From NCBI GenBank assembly GCA_037974665.1, contig CM075778.1:29539001-29603000 (forward strand): a stretch of DNA of 64,000 nt, in the 5' to 3' direction. The notes below the pieces were generated by a model. That model did not search any database, was not told the origin of the DNA, and saw only the letters and a list, made by a program, of their open reading frames with translations. This DNA comes from Ehretia macrophylla. Its lineage: Eukaryota; Streptophyta; Magnoliopsida; Boraginales; Ehretiaceae. Within the stretch, counting starts at the first letter, position 1. Each line of letters begins with the position of its first letter. The position numbers were made by a program, and so were the translations under genes. This document shows positions 1 to 11,102 of this stretch, in pieces.

Positions 1-208
1 CAAAAATCATTACAGCATAAGAAGTAGGCTATAAAGCACTAGTGAAAGGGAAAAAAAGACATTCATATCCTAGCGTAGGAGTGATAGGATAAATGGAAGG
101 CACAAAAGTATAGACACGACTGTAAAGGAGCGAATGGTGACACAGCCAAAATGTTGGTAGTAAAGATGCTTATTGCTTAATCCACTTAAAAGATGTGAAG
201 GTACGAAC

Positions 209-581
209 CTCATCATATAATCTTTGTGTAGCTGACACGACATCTGCTGCTCTCATTAGAAGGAAGAGCTTGTTGATGTTTGGTTGAATGCGAAGTATCC
301 GTTCCACTAGCACTGCATCGAAATCATAGTCATGCGAATTACTTTAATAGAAGTTACTCTACGAAGTTATAACTATGCGGGGCTCCAAATTACAAAAGCT
401 GGAGGGGAGAGAGAAGGCAGATGAGGTGCTAACGGAGCAATTTATTCTGTTTGAAGTAGAAGAAGTTGCTGAAACTCCATAAAACGCTAAAATAGAGAGT
501 ACCTTTTGCTAGAAAGCCAGTGGCGCCTGTGATCAATATAGTCTTGCCCTCAAGAAACTGATAAATGCTGCCGGATTTCAT
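209..581 (-). CDS. FAR: FAR-A: 5' exons of a fatty acyl-CoA reductase gene, partial at window edge
   Basis: Alcohol-forming fatty acyl-CoA reductases use NADPH to reduce long-chain acyl-CoA to primary alcohols for wax, suberin or pollen wall lipids. Exon 1 (503-581, 79 bp) starts with ATG at 579-581 and encodes the NADPH-binding Rossmann motif ITGATGFLAK. Exon 2 (209-312, 104 bp) encodes an ERILRIQPN...LFLLMRAAD...SATQRLYDE stretch typical of plant FARs. Both have GT/AG borders, and the phase is consistent (79 bp ends in phase 1, exon 2 starts with TG). No lesion is visible. The rest of the gene lies left of the window. Exon 2 and its flank are almost identical to FAR-C (44,123-44,172) and more diverged from FAR-B. 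The family call is seen directly; whether this copy is functional is unknown. Confidence 0.85.
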
Positions 582-665
582 TTGTGAAACTGATAAATGG
601 ACTCACGTAATATGATTTGCGGATTCAAATCAAACACCCATTTTCTTATATGCATTACTGATGCG

Positions 666-673
666 TTTATATA
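666..673 (-). promoter_or_regulatory. Candidate TATA box of FAR-A
   Basis: On the minus strand TATATAAA lies about 85 nt upstream of the FAR-A ATG. FAR-B has a TATATATA at the matching distance in an otherwise conserved upstream block (a sequence resembling CCTTGTATATA in both). Conservation between paralogs and spacing support it; no transcript evidence is available. Confidence 0.5.
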
Positions 674-870
674 CAAGGAAACTTTTTCTGCTTTGGCTTA
701 AAAAAGGTCATTGGAATCGTCGCGCCATAGAATAGATATGCTACTTGCCATTTCGGCCAACATATAGAAGACAACATAGATTAAGCTGCTAGCTATTCAG
801 GGCAGCCGCCTTCCCCTATGTTAGGAGCTATTCCAGAAGGTGGTGGGTCAAATTCACAAACTGTTCCAGC

Positions 871-2032
871 TTGTTTGGATTATATTTTTTAAAGGAAAGT
901 AAAGGAAGGGGAGGGATTAAGTAATTATTTCTTCGTTTGGATTAGGAATGACAACGGTTCGCTTAACTGCAGTTTTTGAAAAAATCGAAATCGAAACCAT
1001 TTAGAATAACTTAAACCCAAAACCGAAACAAAAAACCAATGGTTTTAAAAACTATTATCCAAAATCGAAACCGACAAGTATGAAAAACCGCAGATAACCG
1101 AAATCGAGACAGCTAAATTAAAAAAAATTAATTTAAATAGAAAAAAGTCCAAAAATATATATAAAAAAAATATTAATTTAAATGTAAAAAAAATTAAAAA
1201 TACAATAAATCAAAATCCATAAATATTAATTTAAATAGTATTTTTTTTAGTTGGGCACTTGGACTAAGCTCAATAACTTTTTTTGTTGTTTCTTTTTGAA
1301 TAATTGTATTGGGCCATAATTTTTTTAAAAAAAATAGTCCATTTTTAATTCTCTATTGACATAATTTTAGATATTAGTATAAAAATAATTTTTATATTTT
1401 TGTCAACTATAAATATTATATTATATATGTAGATATATATACACATTATATATTATATAATAAATTAATAATCAGATTTCGGGTTTCGATTTTTTTTAAC
1501 ATCTAAAACTAAAATCTATCAGTTTACCCGTCTGTTACTACTTATAAAAACCAAAATCTATCGGTTTATCCATCGATTTTTGTTATCGGATTTTTATCGG
1601 GCGGATACCCGTCGGTTTCGGTTACAACGGTTACCCATTGTCATCTCTAGTTTGGATTGCATTTTAAGATTTAGTAAAGGATTTGGAGGGATTCCAAAAT
1701 CCTTTCATTTCCTTTAATGAGAAGCATTTTACAATTTTTTCAATTTGGGGTAAAATAGGGGGAAAGGAAAGTAAAATATATAAAAAGACTAATTTATCCT
1801 TAACCGTTTCTATGGTTTATCTAATAAGAAAGAAAGTAAGATAATTTTTCATCTAAAATTATCCTTTCATTTCCTTTACTTCTACAATCCAAACAAAGAA
1901 TTGTAAATTTCTTTCATTTCCTTTCCAATATTACTTTTTTGCAATCCAAACAAGAGATTTCTTTTTCTTTTCTTTCCTTTATTTTTATTCCTTTACCTTA
2001 CTTTCCTTTCCTTTCCCATGTGCAATCCAAAC
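871..2032. mobile_element. MITE-like element in the FAR-A upstream region
   Basis: The ends are inverted copies of TTGTTTGGATT followed by AAGGAAAG-type purine-rich sequence (left 871-915, right about 1,970-2,032). The matching FAR-B upstream region (20,460-20,520) runs directly from CACAAACTG into the shared sequence near GAATTCATCATT, so it is an approximate empty site. Internal copies of the CAATCCAAAC motif repeat at about 1,886 and 1,940. No coding capacity is visible. The exact border and TSD could not be fixed because the flanks differ slightly. Confidence 0.55.
943..1649. mobile_element. hAT-like non-autonomous element nested in the MITE
   Basis: A 707 bp element has short inverted ends (TAGGAATGACAACGG on the left; the right end reads TAGAGATGACAATGG in reverse complement). 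It is flanked by a perfect 8 bp direct repeat GTTTGGAT (935-942 and 1650-1657). Eight-base TSDs and this type of terminus are characteristic of the hAT superfamily. The interior is AT-rich with no ORF. It sits inside the 871-2032 element, so it inserted later. Confidence 0.7.
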
Positions 2033-2523
2033 ATGAAGGAAAGGTGCCTGGTGACCTCTAGTGAAATTATAATCCTGAATTCATCATTTTCTTTCATTAG
2101 GCTATCTTCAAAATTGAAATATAATTAAAAATTCACAATCCAAAACTTATTTTATTTTTCTATATTTAATACTAAAATCTCGCAAACAACACTCCCAGTT
2201 TTCTCTTTAACAATCTGTTCAAATTGCTATTATGAGAAGAAAAGAAACCAAAAGGCCAACAAGAAAGAAAGAAGTAAAATAAAATACAAGAAAATTCTCC
2301 CATTTTATTTGGATTGATAAAGAAAGGAAATAATAAACAAATAGAAAAAAAAGTAATAGCTAACATCTTGTTCGGAAAAAGAATAGAAGGAAAGCTAAGA
2401 GAGTTGAAGTCATTTTATAACAAACGAATGGGCTCTACCCTCATTTTGGAGAAACATGAAACTGTTTTAGTAAATATATTGCAATCAGGGGAGAAGGAAT
2501 AGAGACTATAATATTTGATTATT

Positions 2524-2967
2524 AGGGTAAATTTTACAAATAGTCTCTATTGTTTGTACTACTTTTTAATTTCGCTCTTATTGTTTCAAAAGTAACGCGT
2601 TTAGTTCTCAAAGATTGCAAAAAGTTCAATTTAGTACCCAATATTTATATTTTCTTTCAATTTTATCCTTATTGTTTCAAAAGCAATGCACGTACTCCTC
2701 AAAGTATATAAAAAATTTCAGTTTAGTCCCTGTAATATGATCTGTACATAAAACTTTGAGAACAAACTAAAAAAAGTTAAAATATTAAGGACTAGATTGA
2801 AACTTTTTGTAAATTTTGAATACTATGCACATCACTTTTGTAATAATAAGAATGAAATTAAAAAAAAATGTAAATATTAGAGACTAAACTCGTCATTTTT
2901 AAAATAATTACGTTGAAAATAAGAAAACTTGCCAATATTAAAAACCATTTATGAAATTTGTCCTCGA
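2524..2967. mobile_element. MITE with Mutator-type long inverted ends
   Basis: The left end (GGTAAATTTTACAAATAGTC...) and the reverse complement of the right end (GGACAAATTTCATAAATGG...) are similar over several tens of bases. Repeated phrases such as ATTGTTTCAAAAG and TTTAGTNCC fill the arms. It has no coding capacity. The FAR-B upstream region does not carry it. Borders are approximate and no TSD was confirmed. Confidence 0.45.
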
Positions 2968-3511
2968 CTATATTTAAAAGGCTTGAATACAAATCCCGTC
3001 ACAAGCAACAGAACGTTTAGGATCTTTTCATTAACATCATTTAATTATTTTCTCAATTAACATAGTGTGAAGACATCTTTAGATTTGTTGTACTTTTAGT
3101 GCTTTGTCCACTAATCTCTATCATTGACTTTCAAAACCATCTAAAATGAGCGCTAAAAATATCAAACAGGTGTTAGAAGATGAAATTGATTTTTATGCTT
3201 GATAATTGCAATAAAAAATCTTTAATGTAAACAAAAGCATATCATTTACAAATAAATTGATCATATTCCATCAAAACATTTTTATTTAATAACTTGGTTG
3301 AAATACAACCAAGACTTTTGGCTTTGGATCTTGAATTTTAGAATATCCTTCTTTGTCCTCTTATAGAAGACAATGTCATTCTCATGATGTTACAGAATCT
3401 ATTATTAACTTAAAGGATATTGAATGACATACTTATAGTTTCGGATTTCTTTTCGAATACCCATCAACATTAAATTTACAATAGTTTTCTGGAGGTCACA
3501 CCCTACTAAAA
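2968..3511. other. Intergenic, FAR-B 3' flank
   Basis: AT-rich spacer between the MITE and the FAR-B stop codon. Parts resemble the FAR-C 3' flank near 21,970. No gene or repeat was recognised. Confidence 0.4.
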
Positions 3512-5102
3512 TTACTTCATCAAGTATTTTTTGACTCCATGAAGGTGTGTACTCATAAAGTATTCCTCCCACTTAATGCTCTTTGAATCAACGGACAAAA
3601 TGTCAGCATCGATGTTGCTTTCTCTTATCATCATCAGCAACTTCTCGCTATTCGCATCATCAAAGCTGTGTAGAATAAGTATTTATTAATATGAAAATTC
3701 CTTCAATCAAGATAAATCAAATTGTAGAAATTTTCCTTAGCAAAAAAAAATTGTGAAATTTTGTCTTTAAGAGTAAATATTGACAAGATAGACATACATT
3801 TCGTTGAAAAACACAAATGGTTCGTAAGCTTTACAAGACGCATAACATGATTCATACTTCGTTTGAGTTTGTTATGTTGGTCTTCAAAATGTCGACAAGA
3901 TACCAAATTCACCAACTTTGATACCTATAAGAAAATTAAAATAAATGTGTAAATCATTGTGCCTATAACTACAAAGTGCAAATAATTCCAAAAAACATGT
4001 GAAACTTTCAAAACAACGTATATGTACTTGTATCTTGTATGTTTGATCTTTGTTGTACGGAGAAGTGTCAAAGACATTTATAATGTGAGACTATCTATTT
4101 AATTATTTCTTGTATTCTAACAAAACAAAAAAGGGAAAAAGATGTACAAATGATCATTTGATTTGTTGCTCTTTCCTTGGCTAAAATGGGAAGATTGTCC
4201 TTAATTCTTAGTCCTATTTTTGAAATAATTTTCGTGGGCATAGAAATTTTACGTAGAAAATTACTTACATAGTAAAGTGTATATTACAAAGCGCATTATT
4301 AGTAAGAAACTAAAAGACAAATATGGCTAGCTCCTAAGGAAGACTCAGCTATTAATCAAATTTATTTACAATTCAGATATACCTCACATAAAAGCAGTGG
4401 CGGATGTGTTTGCAGTCCGCATTGGCCAAAGAAAAAGTTAAAAATTCTATATATTATTTTTATAAAAAAAAAACAATAAATAAGAATAAACTTTTAATTA
4501 AAAAAATGAATAAAATATTGAAAATGGAACTAGCACACACATGTAACGGATACATAAATCTTTTAATATAGGTTAGACTTAGTCTACATCCACGGACATC
4601 TAATCCCCGATACATTTTCTTGAATTCAGTTACTAACCGACTCTTACAACTACGTAGTTGGGTGGAAATTAAAACAAATTAAACCAAAAGTGTCAAGGGT
4701 TTGTCTCCATTCCGTCTCTAATTTTGGTGACGAAATGGAGACAGACCTTTATTTATATATATCCAAAAAAAAAAAAAACGTACCAAGTCCTTATGTATGA
4801 ACTTGGCAAATTCCAACCACTTGAACCATTTTAATTCTTTTTTTAACTTGTATTTAAATTTTTAAATTTATTTTGGTTTATTTCATTATATATATCTTTG
4901 TATATAATGCCAATTATATGTATATGTATTGTGATTTTAGAATTTTTTTAATACTTTCATGTTTTTTGGGATTATAATTGTATTATGTATATGTCATATA
5001 TATGTATGTATAAATAATAGATTGAGGTAAATATATATATTTTTGGAAGTTTTTTCAAGATTTTAACCTTTTTTTAAAAAAAATCAGCTTTATTTGATGC
5101 TT

Positions 5103-5105
<3 letters not shown>

Positions 5106-5151
<46 letters not shown>
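5106..5151. repeat. (TA)n microsatellite
   Basis: Uninterrupted TA dinucleotide tract of about 46 bases within the CACTA-like segment. Confidence 0.95.
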
Positions 5152-5155
<4 letters not shown>

Positions 5156-5241
5156 AATATGAAAGAAAAACATCAAATAAAGCTGAAATTCATGATTTTA
5201 AGTTGTTTTTAAAAAATTTCAGCTTTATTTATTTCTTTTTT

Positions 5242-5245
<4 letters not shown>

Positions 5246-5292
<47 letters not shown>
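5246..5292. repeat. (TA)n microsatellite, second tract
   Basis: A second TA tract of about 47 bases, followed by a short TATATG/TGTGTG run. The TCAGCTTTATTTGATG phrase before the first tract recurs in inverted form between the two tracts. Confidence 0.95.
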
Positions 5293-5299
<7 letters not shown>

Positions 5300-6231
5300 T
5301 ATATGTGTGTGTATAATGTTTTTTAATTTCAATTTTTATAGCAAATTTGACATAATCAGAATTTATAACTTCACTGATTTTATATATTTTTAAAAAATAA
5401 AAAAAAAAAAAAAATATGATGGAAAGGAGACAAAATATGAAGGAGACGGAACGGAGACGGAAAAGTGACGAAATAGATACGAAAAGGTGACGAAATGTGA
5501 GGGGGACAAATTGAAGATGATTTTCTTACGGAGACGAACATCATTTGCGATAAAACAGGGACGAATATCTTTTCGTCTCCATTTGAGATGAAATTCAAAA
5601 CTTGCGACGATTCAAGAGGCCACAGCCGAGTTTCGTCTCCGTTCCGTCTCCTTTCCAAATTGGAGACGGAAATGTGTTGTCTCCCTTTCCGAAATTTCTT
5701 ACAGTGTACATAGCTTGAATAGCTTGGAGTGCTTTGATACAAAACCATCAAAGTCAATTTATACTAGTAGATAGGAAAATTAAGAGACACATACTAAATA
5801 CATCTAGAAAAACTAAGAAACACATACTAAATACATCTCTTCATAACATTCAATTGTTTCTTCAATTAATCCACTAAATACTTTTAACCGTTGATATGCT
5901 TGATATTCATTTCCCCATAACTCCAAGAATAAAATAGTCATCTTGGGATTTGGTATGTATTCTCCTATATTATAGCCCCACCTAAAAAAAAATTATATAT
6001 TTATATACTTCAAAAATTAAGAATTTTAGGCCTTATTGAAAAAAATTCCTAAATTCTCCCCTTGTATAAAAGAATGATAAGAACTATTTAGTGGACATGC
6101 TGGTGATGAAAACGATTAATTTGGATCATGACATCTCTAATATATTCCATGTAGAAGATTATCTCATGTATAACATACAATCCTGTGATCAAATATACAT
6201 GGCTGAGGCCGAAAAGTTTGTGTAATATTAC

Positions 6232-7171
6232 TGAAAGTTTCTGGTTATTAGCTTGTTGTAACAGAAGCTAAAACAAAATAAATAAATGCATGCAAAAAGT
6301 AAGGACACTGAGATTTAACGTGGTTCAACCGTGCAGTCTACATCCACGGGACCTCCCCTAGTCCAACAAACCTGTTTCATTAATAAATACAAGTTACAAT
6401 ATCAATGGACTTAGACAAGTAAAGACTCTCTCTTGACTTTGACGCCTTGATGACGAACTCTTTAATAAACCTAGGTTTGGCGAGCTCCCCTCGACTTGCA
6501 ACATTCTCTCCCAAGAACTATACCTTCTTCTCCCGAAGAATGAATAGAACAATAACAAACTAAAAACTCTTCCAATCAAATATTAAAACAATAAGCATAG
6601 CGGAAGCATAAATAAGCTGTCTGTTTCACAGTCTACTGCAGCAATACATGGATTATTAGACTTCCTCTGTTACTGACTTCTGTTGTATCACATCGTCAAT
6701 CTGCTGCAGCAAAACCTGACAGCTCGAAAATATTCAATCAATTCCTTGTTTTCTGCTCTTTTTCTCCACTCTTTTCAGTCATGTGAGGCCCTGTATATAT
6801 GCTGAATTAGTTGCCTAACCCTCCACAAGGTAATCCGTGTTTGGGCCTTGAGTTGTATGGAAAGACTTTGTCTCCAATCAATTCTTTAAATAAGGCAACC
6901 TTCATTTCTTGAAAAAGAAAACTTCAATCACCTTTAATGTAGATGTCAATTTGCCTTTTCAACTCTCTTATAAATATGGTAAACCTGTCAATCATAATTC
7001 TCCAAACATATATGCATATAAGATAATTAAATTCAGTCAAAGCATAATATATCAGAGTATCAGAGCATAGACTAAACATCCAGAATAAACAAACTATATC
7101 AGAGTAAGGATAAAAAGTTCAGAATCAGAGTAATGAACATAAGAACATCAGAGCAAAAAAAATATCCAACA
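6232..7171 (-). repeat. 3' LTR of Sirevirus derivative (940 bp)
   Basis: It shares about 800 bp with the LTR at 10216-11102, including the GTCCACGGGACCTCCCC block and the AACGTGGTTCAACC block. On the minus strand it begins TGTTGGATAT and ends TTTCA. Its outer start contains TTTTGCTC, as in the full-length Sirevirus LTR (TGTTGAGGTCGTG...TTTTTGCTC). Confidence 0.85.
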
Positions 7172-7194
7172 ACACAAGATATATAATCCCATTT

Positions 7195-7210
7195 ATCTCC
7201 CCCTTTTTGT
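7195..7210 (-). other. Polypurine tract of Sirevirus derivative
   Basis: ACAAAAAGGGGGAGAT on the minus strand lies just before the 3' LTR. It is the same motif as in the full-length element at 41,325-41,340. Confidence 0.7.
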
Positions 7211-8224
7211 CAAACAAAGACAAGGGGTTAGTCACACCATGCTCCCCCTGAACATCAGCTCCTGCTGCAATAGAAACGGAATTATAGTGCGCCCCCCTGA
7301 GTATCTGCGTGATGTGTGCCCATTAATTTCCCACTTAAAATTTTAGTTATGACATATCAACAAAAAGTGGTAACAACTCAGCTCCTGCTGCAGCACTTGT
7401 TCACCAGAAAGAAAAGCTGTGCTGCTACAAAACTGTTAGTTTTTCAATTTTGATGCAACAAACCCATAACTAACAGATAGGCAAAATTTGTGCTATAGCA
7501 AATTGCGACCAGACTAAGTTCCAAAAACTTGGTGTATGAGATTATGTTGCAACATATTCCACACTTTGACGTTCAACCCTCAAGATTATTTTGACCCTTA
7601 AAAAAGTTTAGAATTTAAAAACAAACAAATTCTCATGAGTATGAACTCTGAGTCACCACTCAAGCTTCTACTGATCACATGCATAAATCAAACAAGAATT
7701 TCGAGTGTGGACTATGTGTGTGTGTGTTTCATGTACAAGCTACTCTAGACGGTCCTCAACATCCATCACACCAGGTCAGATTAGAAGCAATACTTGTTCT
7801 AACATACCTGGTCATCTAATCACCCCTACAGGATTTTTTTTATAACCTTCTTTCACACAAAAATTTCAAATTTTTTTTTTCTTGGTACAGTGGCTTTCAC
7901 TCTAGAACCATTTTTTGTAGTCTTAGGTAGCCCTTTCCATTCCAACTTTTGCTGCCATATCCTGCAAATGATTTTTGTCTTTTGGCAAGGTGAATAGAAT
8001 TCAGGAATGAATCTCAAAGAGACTTCTCTTTCATAGATCTCCAGTCGTCAAGTAAGCTCACAATCTTTTCCTGTGGAGATTTTAATCGAAGATTCATCAA
8101 AATGACATGTACATGAAGTGCATTGATAATATGGTTCCACAAATGAAATCACTAGCTGATTTATACATATAACTTTCAATGCTCTAGTGATGAACCAATG
8201 CACATACACACAAACCATTAAATC
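7211..8224. other. Non-coding 3' internal region of Sirevirus derivative
   Basis: About 1 kb between the end of the coding frame and the PPT. The full-length relative has its third ORF here; no open counterpart is present. CTGCTGCA/TGCAAC-type phrases shared with the family are scattered through it. Confidence 0.5.
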
Positions 8225-10138
8225 TTATAGAGAACAAATGCCTAAGGCTTTTCTCAAGGTCTTAAACCTTACAGAGTCTAGTGCCTTAGTGAAGATATCT
8301 GCAAGTTGATTTTCTATTGCAACATAGTCAGAAACAACCTTTTTATGCTCTACTAGACAAGGTAAAACTGATTTTCTTACCCAGATTTGTTTCACTTTTT
8401 GGTGCGACAAATTCGCTTTCATTTGTGGTGGCCTCCTAAAATCATCATGAACAAAGGGTTTAACAAACTTACCTCTTCTCAGCATGTCAATGTACCTATA
8501 GCATCGTGGTCTGATGTGTCCAGGAGTGTGGTAAAAATGACAAACTGGCACAAACTTCTTTTTCTTAAATTCTGGAATTTTACTCTCTACTGCAGCTTTT
8601 GTTGCAACATCAGTGGTTTTGTCATTCTGTTTCGTTGCAACAGATTGTTCCACCTTTGGATTTTCAGCTTCTTTGACAAACACAGTTTGACTTGTTGATG
8701 CTCTTCCTTGATAGCCTAATCCAGTATAATCTCTGCTAGACTTTTGAATGGATAACATATAATCAAGTTTATCCGTACCTGAGTTTATCATCTTGAAGCC
8801 TCGCTGGATCTGTGACAGTTCCTGCTACAGCATGTAGGCTTTTTGCTGCAACTCAGCCTTTTCCTTTTCAAGCTCAGCAATCTTGGTTAGTTGTTCTTGA
8901 TTCACCCTGCATACGATCAGCCATGTTTGGTACATCGTTTTGTAGGTCCTTATGAACTTGTCTTCTTCTTCATCACTGTCCAATTCAGAATCAGTTTTAC
9001 CATCTATCATACTCAATCTCATTGATGATGTTATTGCTAATTCTGCTGCAGCGGGTTCAGTTTTTGTCTCAGCATCTGTTACAGCATCTATCACAACATC
9101 TGTCATAGCATCTGTCTCAGCATCTGCTTGGTCTGCTACATCACAAAACGCAACATAGTTGTTCGTGTGCTCCTCATTACTGCTGTTGCTACTTTCTGAC
9201 CCTTCATCATTCCATGAGATATTTATGGCTTTCTTCTTTCTTTTCAAAGTATTAGCACACTCAAATTGAATGTGACCAAATCCTTCATATTCCCGACATC
9301 GAATTCCTTTATTCTTTTTCTTCTTCAATATTTCAGAATTTGTTAAGACATTCTGCTTCTCCAACATTTTTAGCATTTTGTTGACATTCTTTGCGAGTGA
9401 GGCTAAAGATTCTGTGACATCATTATTAGAAGGATCTTCATCCTCTCGCTTTTGAATTTCTGCTTGCAGTGCAATTCCCTTTTCATTTCTTTTCTGCTTG
9501 AATTTCATCTCAAAGGTTTGTAAAGACCCCATTAGTTCATCAAGTTTCACGGAATCCACATTATTTGTTTCTTCTATCACTGCAACTTTAATGGAAAACC
9601 TGTCCGAAAGTGACCTCAACGTTTTTCTCACCAACTTTGAGTCTGAGTATTTTTCTCCCAATGCAAAAGCTTCATTTGCTATGTCACAAAGCTTAGCATT
9701 AAATTCAACAATGATTTCATCCTGGTGCATCCGCAATTCTTCAAGCCCTGTTGCAAGTATTTGCAATTTCGAAACTTTTACATCTGCAGTGCCTTCATAT
9801 GCTGTCTCCAAAACCACCCATGCATCTTTGGCAGATTCACATGTTGAAATCAATTTGAATTGGTTTATGTCTACTCCATTGAAGATGACATTCAATGCTT
9901 TGGAATTATAATTTTCCAATAGATCTTGTGCTTTGGTCCATTGTGTTTCAGGTTTTGGTGCAACATTGCCTTGTGTATTGGTAATTGTAGGATGCACCCA
10001 ACCTGTTAGAACTCCTTTCCAAGCTTGCTCATCAATGGACTTGATAAACGCCCTCATGCGTGCCTTCCAGTATGAGTAGTTTGAGCCATCGAGAAGAGAT
10101 GGTTTATTGATTGATCCAACATCACGTAAAGTGTCCAT
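8225..10138 (-). pseudogene. gag: Sirevirus gag fused in frame to the RNase H tail, one internal stop
   Basis: A frame of about 638 codons starts at ATG 10136-10138. Order: N-terminal DUF4219-like start (DGSNYSYWKARMRAFIKS); copia-type Gag (UBN2) to about residue 230; zinc knuckle CREYEGFGHIQFEC whose second Cys is Tyr; an acidic TDA-rich repeat; a coiled-coil-like EKEKAELQQ segment; TAG at 8825-8827; then in the same frame a second knuckle CHFYHTPGHIRPRC, also with Tyr for Cys. Near 8,345-8,375 the frame passes directly to the pol C-terminus (NQLADIFTKALD). Protease, integrase and RT are deleted without breaking the frame. Gag assembles the element's particle. The retained frame could mean selection as a parasitic element, or chance. 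Confidence 0.85.
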
Positions 10139-10199
10139 ATCTGCAAGGATAACAAAAAAAAAACTCTTCTAGAGATCTAACTGAGTCAGTTCAGTAATC

Positions 10200-10215
10200 C
10201 GTTCTTGATGCCACT
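10200..10215 (-). other. Primer binding site of Sirevirus derivative
   Basis: Next to the 5' LTR the minus strand reads AGTGGCATCAAGAAC, a variant of the initiator-Met PBS TGGTATCAGAGC. The full-length relative has GTGGCCTCAAGAGC at the same spot. Confidence 0.65.
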
Positions 10216-11102
10216 TGAAAGTTTCTGGTTATTAGCTTGTTGTAACAGAAGTTAAAACAAAATAAATCAACGCAGGCAGAAAGTAAGAACACCGAGATTT
10301 AACGTGGTTCAACCATGCGATCTACGTCCACGGGACCTCCCCTGGTCCAACAAACCTGTTTCATTAATAAATACAAGTTACAATATCAATGGACTTAGAC
10401 AAGTAAAGACTCTCTCTTGACTTTGACGCCTTGATGACGAACTCTTTAATAAACCTAGGTTTGGCGAGCTCCCCTCGACTTGCAACGTTCTCTCCCGAGA
10501 ACTATACCTTCTCCTCCCAAAGAATGAATATAACAATAACAAACTAAAAACTCTTCCAATCAAAGATTAAAACAATAAGCATAGCAGAAGCATTAATAAG
10601 CTGTCTGTTTCACAGTCTGTTGCAGCAATACATGGATGATCAGATTTCCTTTGTTACTGTCTTCTATTGCAACACATCATCAATCAACTGCAGCAAAACC
10701 TGACATCTTGAAAATATTCAAATAAATTTTCGTTTTCAGCTCTCTTTCTCCACTCTTTTCAGTTGTGTGAGGCCTTGTATATATGCTGAATTAGTTGCCT
10801 AAACCTCCGCAAGGTAATCCATGCTTGGGCCTTGAGTTGTATGGAAAGACTTTGTCTCCAAGCAATTCTTTAAATAAGGCAACCTTCATTTCTTGAAAAA
10901 GAAAACTTCAATCACCTTTAATGTAGATGTCAATTTGCCTTTTCAACTCTCTTATAAATATGGTAAACCTGTCAATCATAATTCTCCAAACATATATGGA
11001 TATACCATAATTACATTCAGTCAAAGCATAATTTTGGCAAAACACAAGCAAATTAATTTTACAACTCTTATTGCAGCAAGGGGTACAACAAGGGGCGTAA
11101 CA
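10216..11102 (-). repeat. 5' LTR of Sirevirus derivative (887 bp)
   Basis: The core matches the other LTR closely, but the outermost 70-80 bp (minus-strand start TGTTACGCCCCTTG) differ from the 3' LTR start TGTTGGATAT. Sequence similarity begins at about 11,030. The TSD is intact, so this is not simple truncation. Confidence 0.85.

Larger units (their letters stand above)
4690..5706. mobile_element. Possible CACTA-type non-autonomous element
   Basis: The right end reads CACTGTAAGAAAT on the minus strand, the kind of terminus seen in plant CACTA elements. The inner flank has many short GGAGACGGA / CGTCTCC repeats, like CACTA subterminal repeats (5,420-5,690). The left end (about 4,690-4,745) has an inverted partner with TCCATTCCGTCTC but no clear CACTG terminus. 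The whole stretch is missing from the matching FAR-C intron. The minus-strand open frame at 5380-5757 is a by-product of the repeats. Confidence 0.4.
6232..11102 (-). mobile_element. Sirevirus (Ty1-copia) deletion derivative, minus strand, in FAR-B intron 8
   Basis: A 4,871 bp LTR retrotransposon flanked by a perfect 5 bp TSD ATTAC (6227-6231 and 11103-11107). The FAR-C copy has the empty site (AATATTACTTTGTGATG near 22,520), so the borders are certain. It carries LTRs, a PBS, a PPT and a gag frame. Protease, integrase and most of RT/RNase H are gone. It belongs to the same family as the full-length Sirevirus at 26,895-42,523: the LTR cores and gag proteins match. It would depend on a helper element to move. 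Confidence 0.92.

Noticed and set aside
5380..5757. 125-codon minus-strand open frame
   Set aside because: It runs through GGAGACGGA repeats and poly-T; low complexity, no domain.
6224..6231. TAATATTAC, the geminivirus replication-origin nonamer
   Set aside because: No conserved stem around it and no Rep-like frame; it is just the retrotransposon target site.
9498..9911. 137-codon plus-strand frame
   Set aside because: Antisense shadow of Sirevirus gag.
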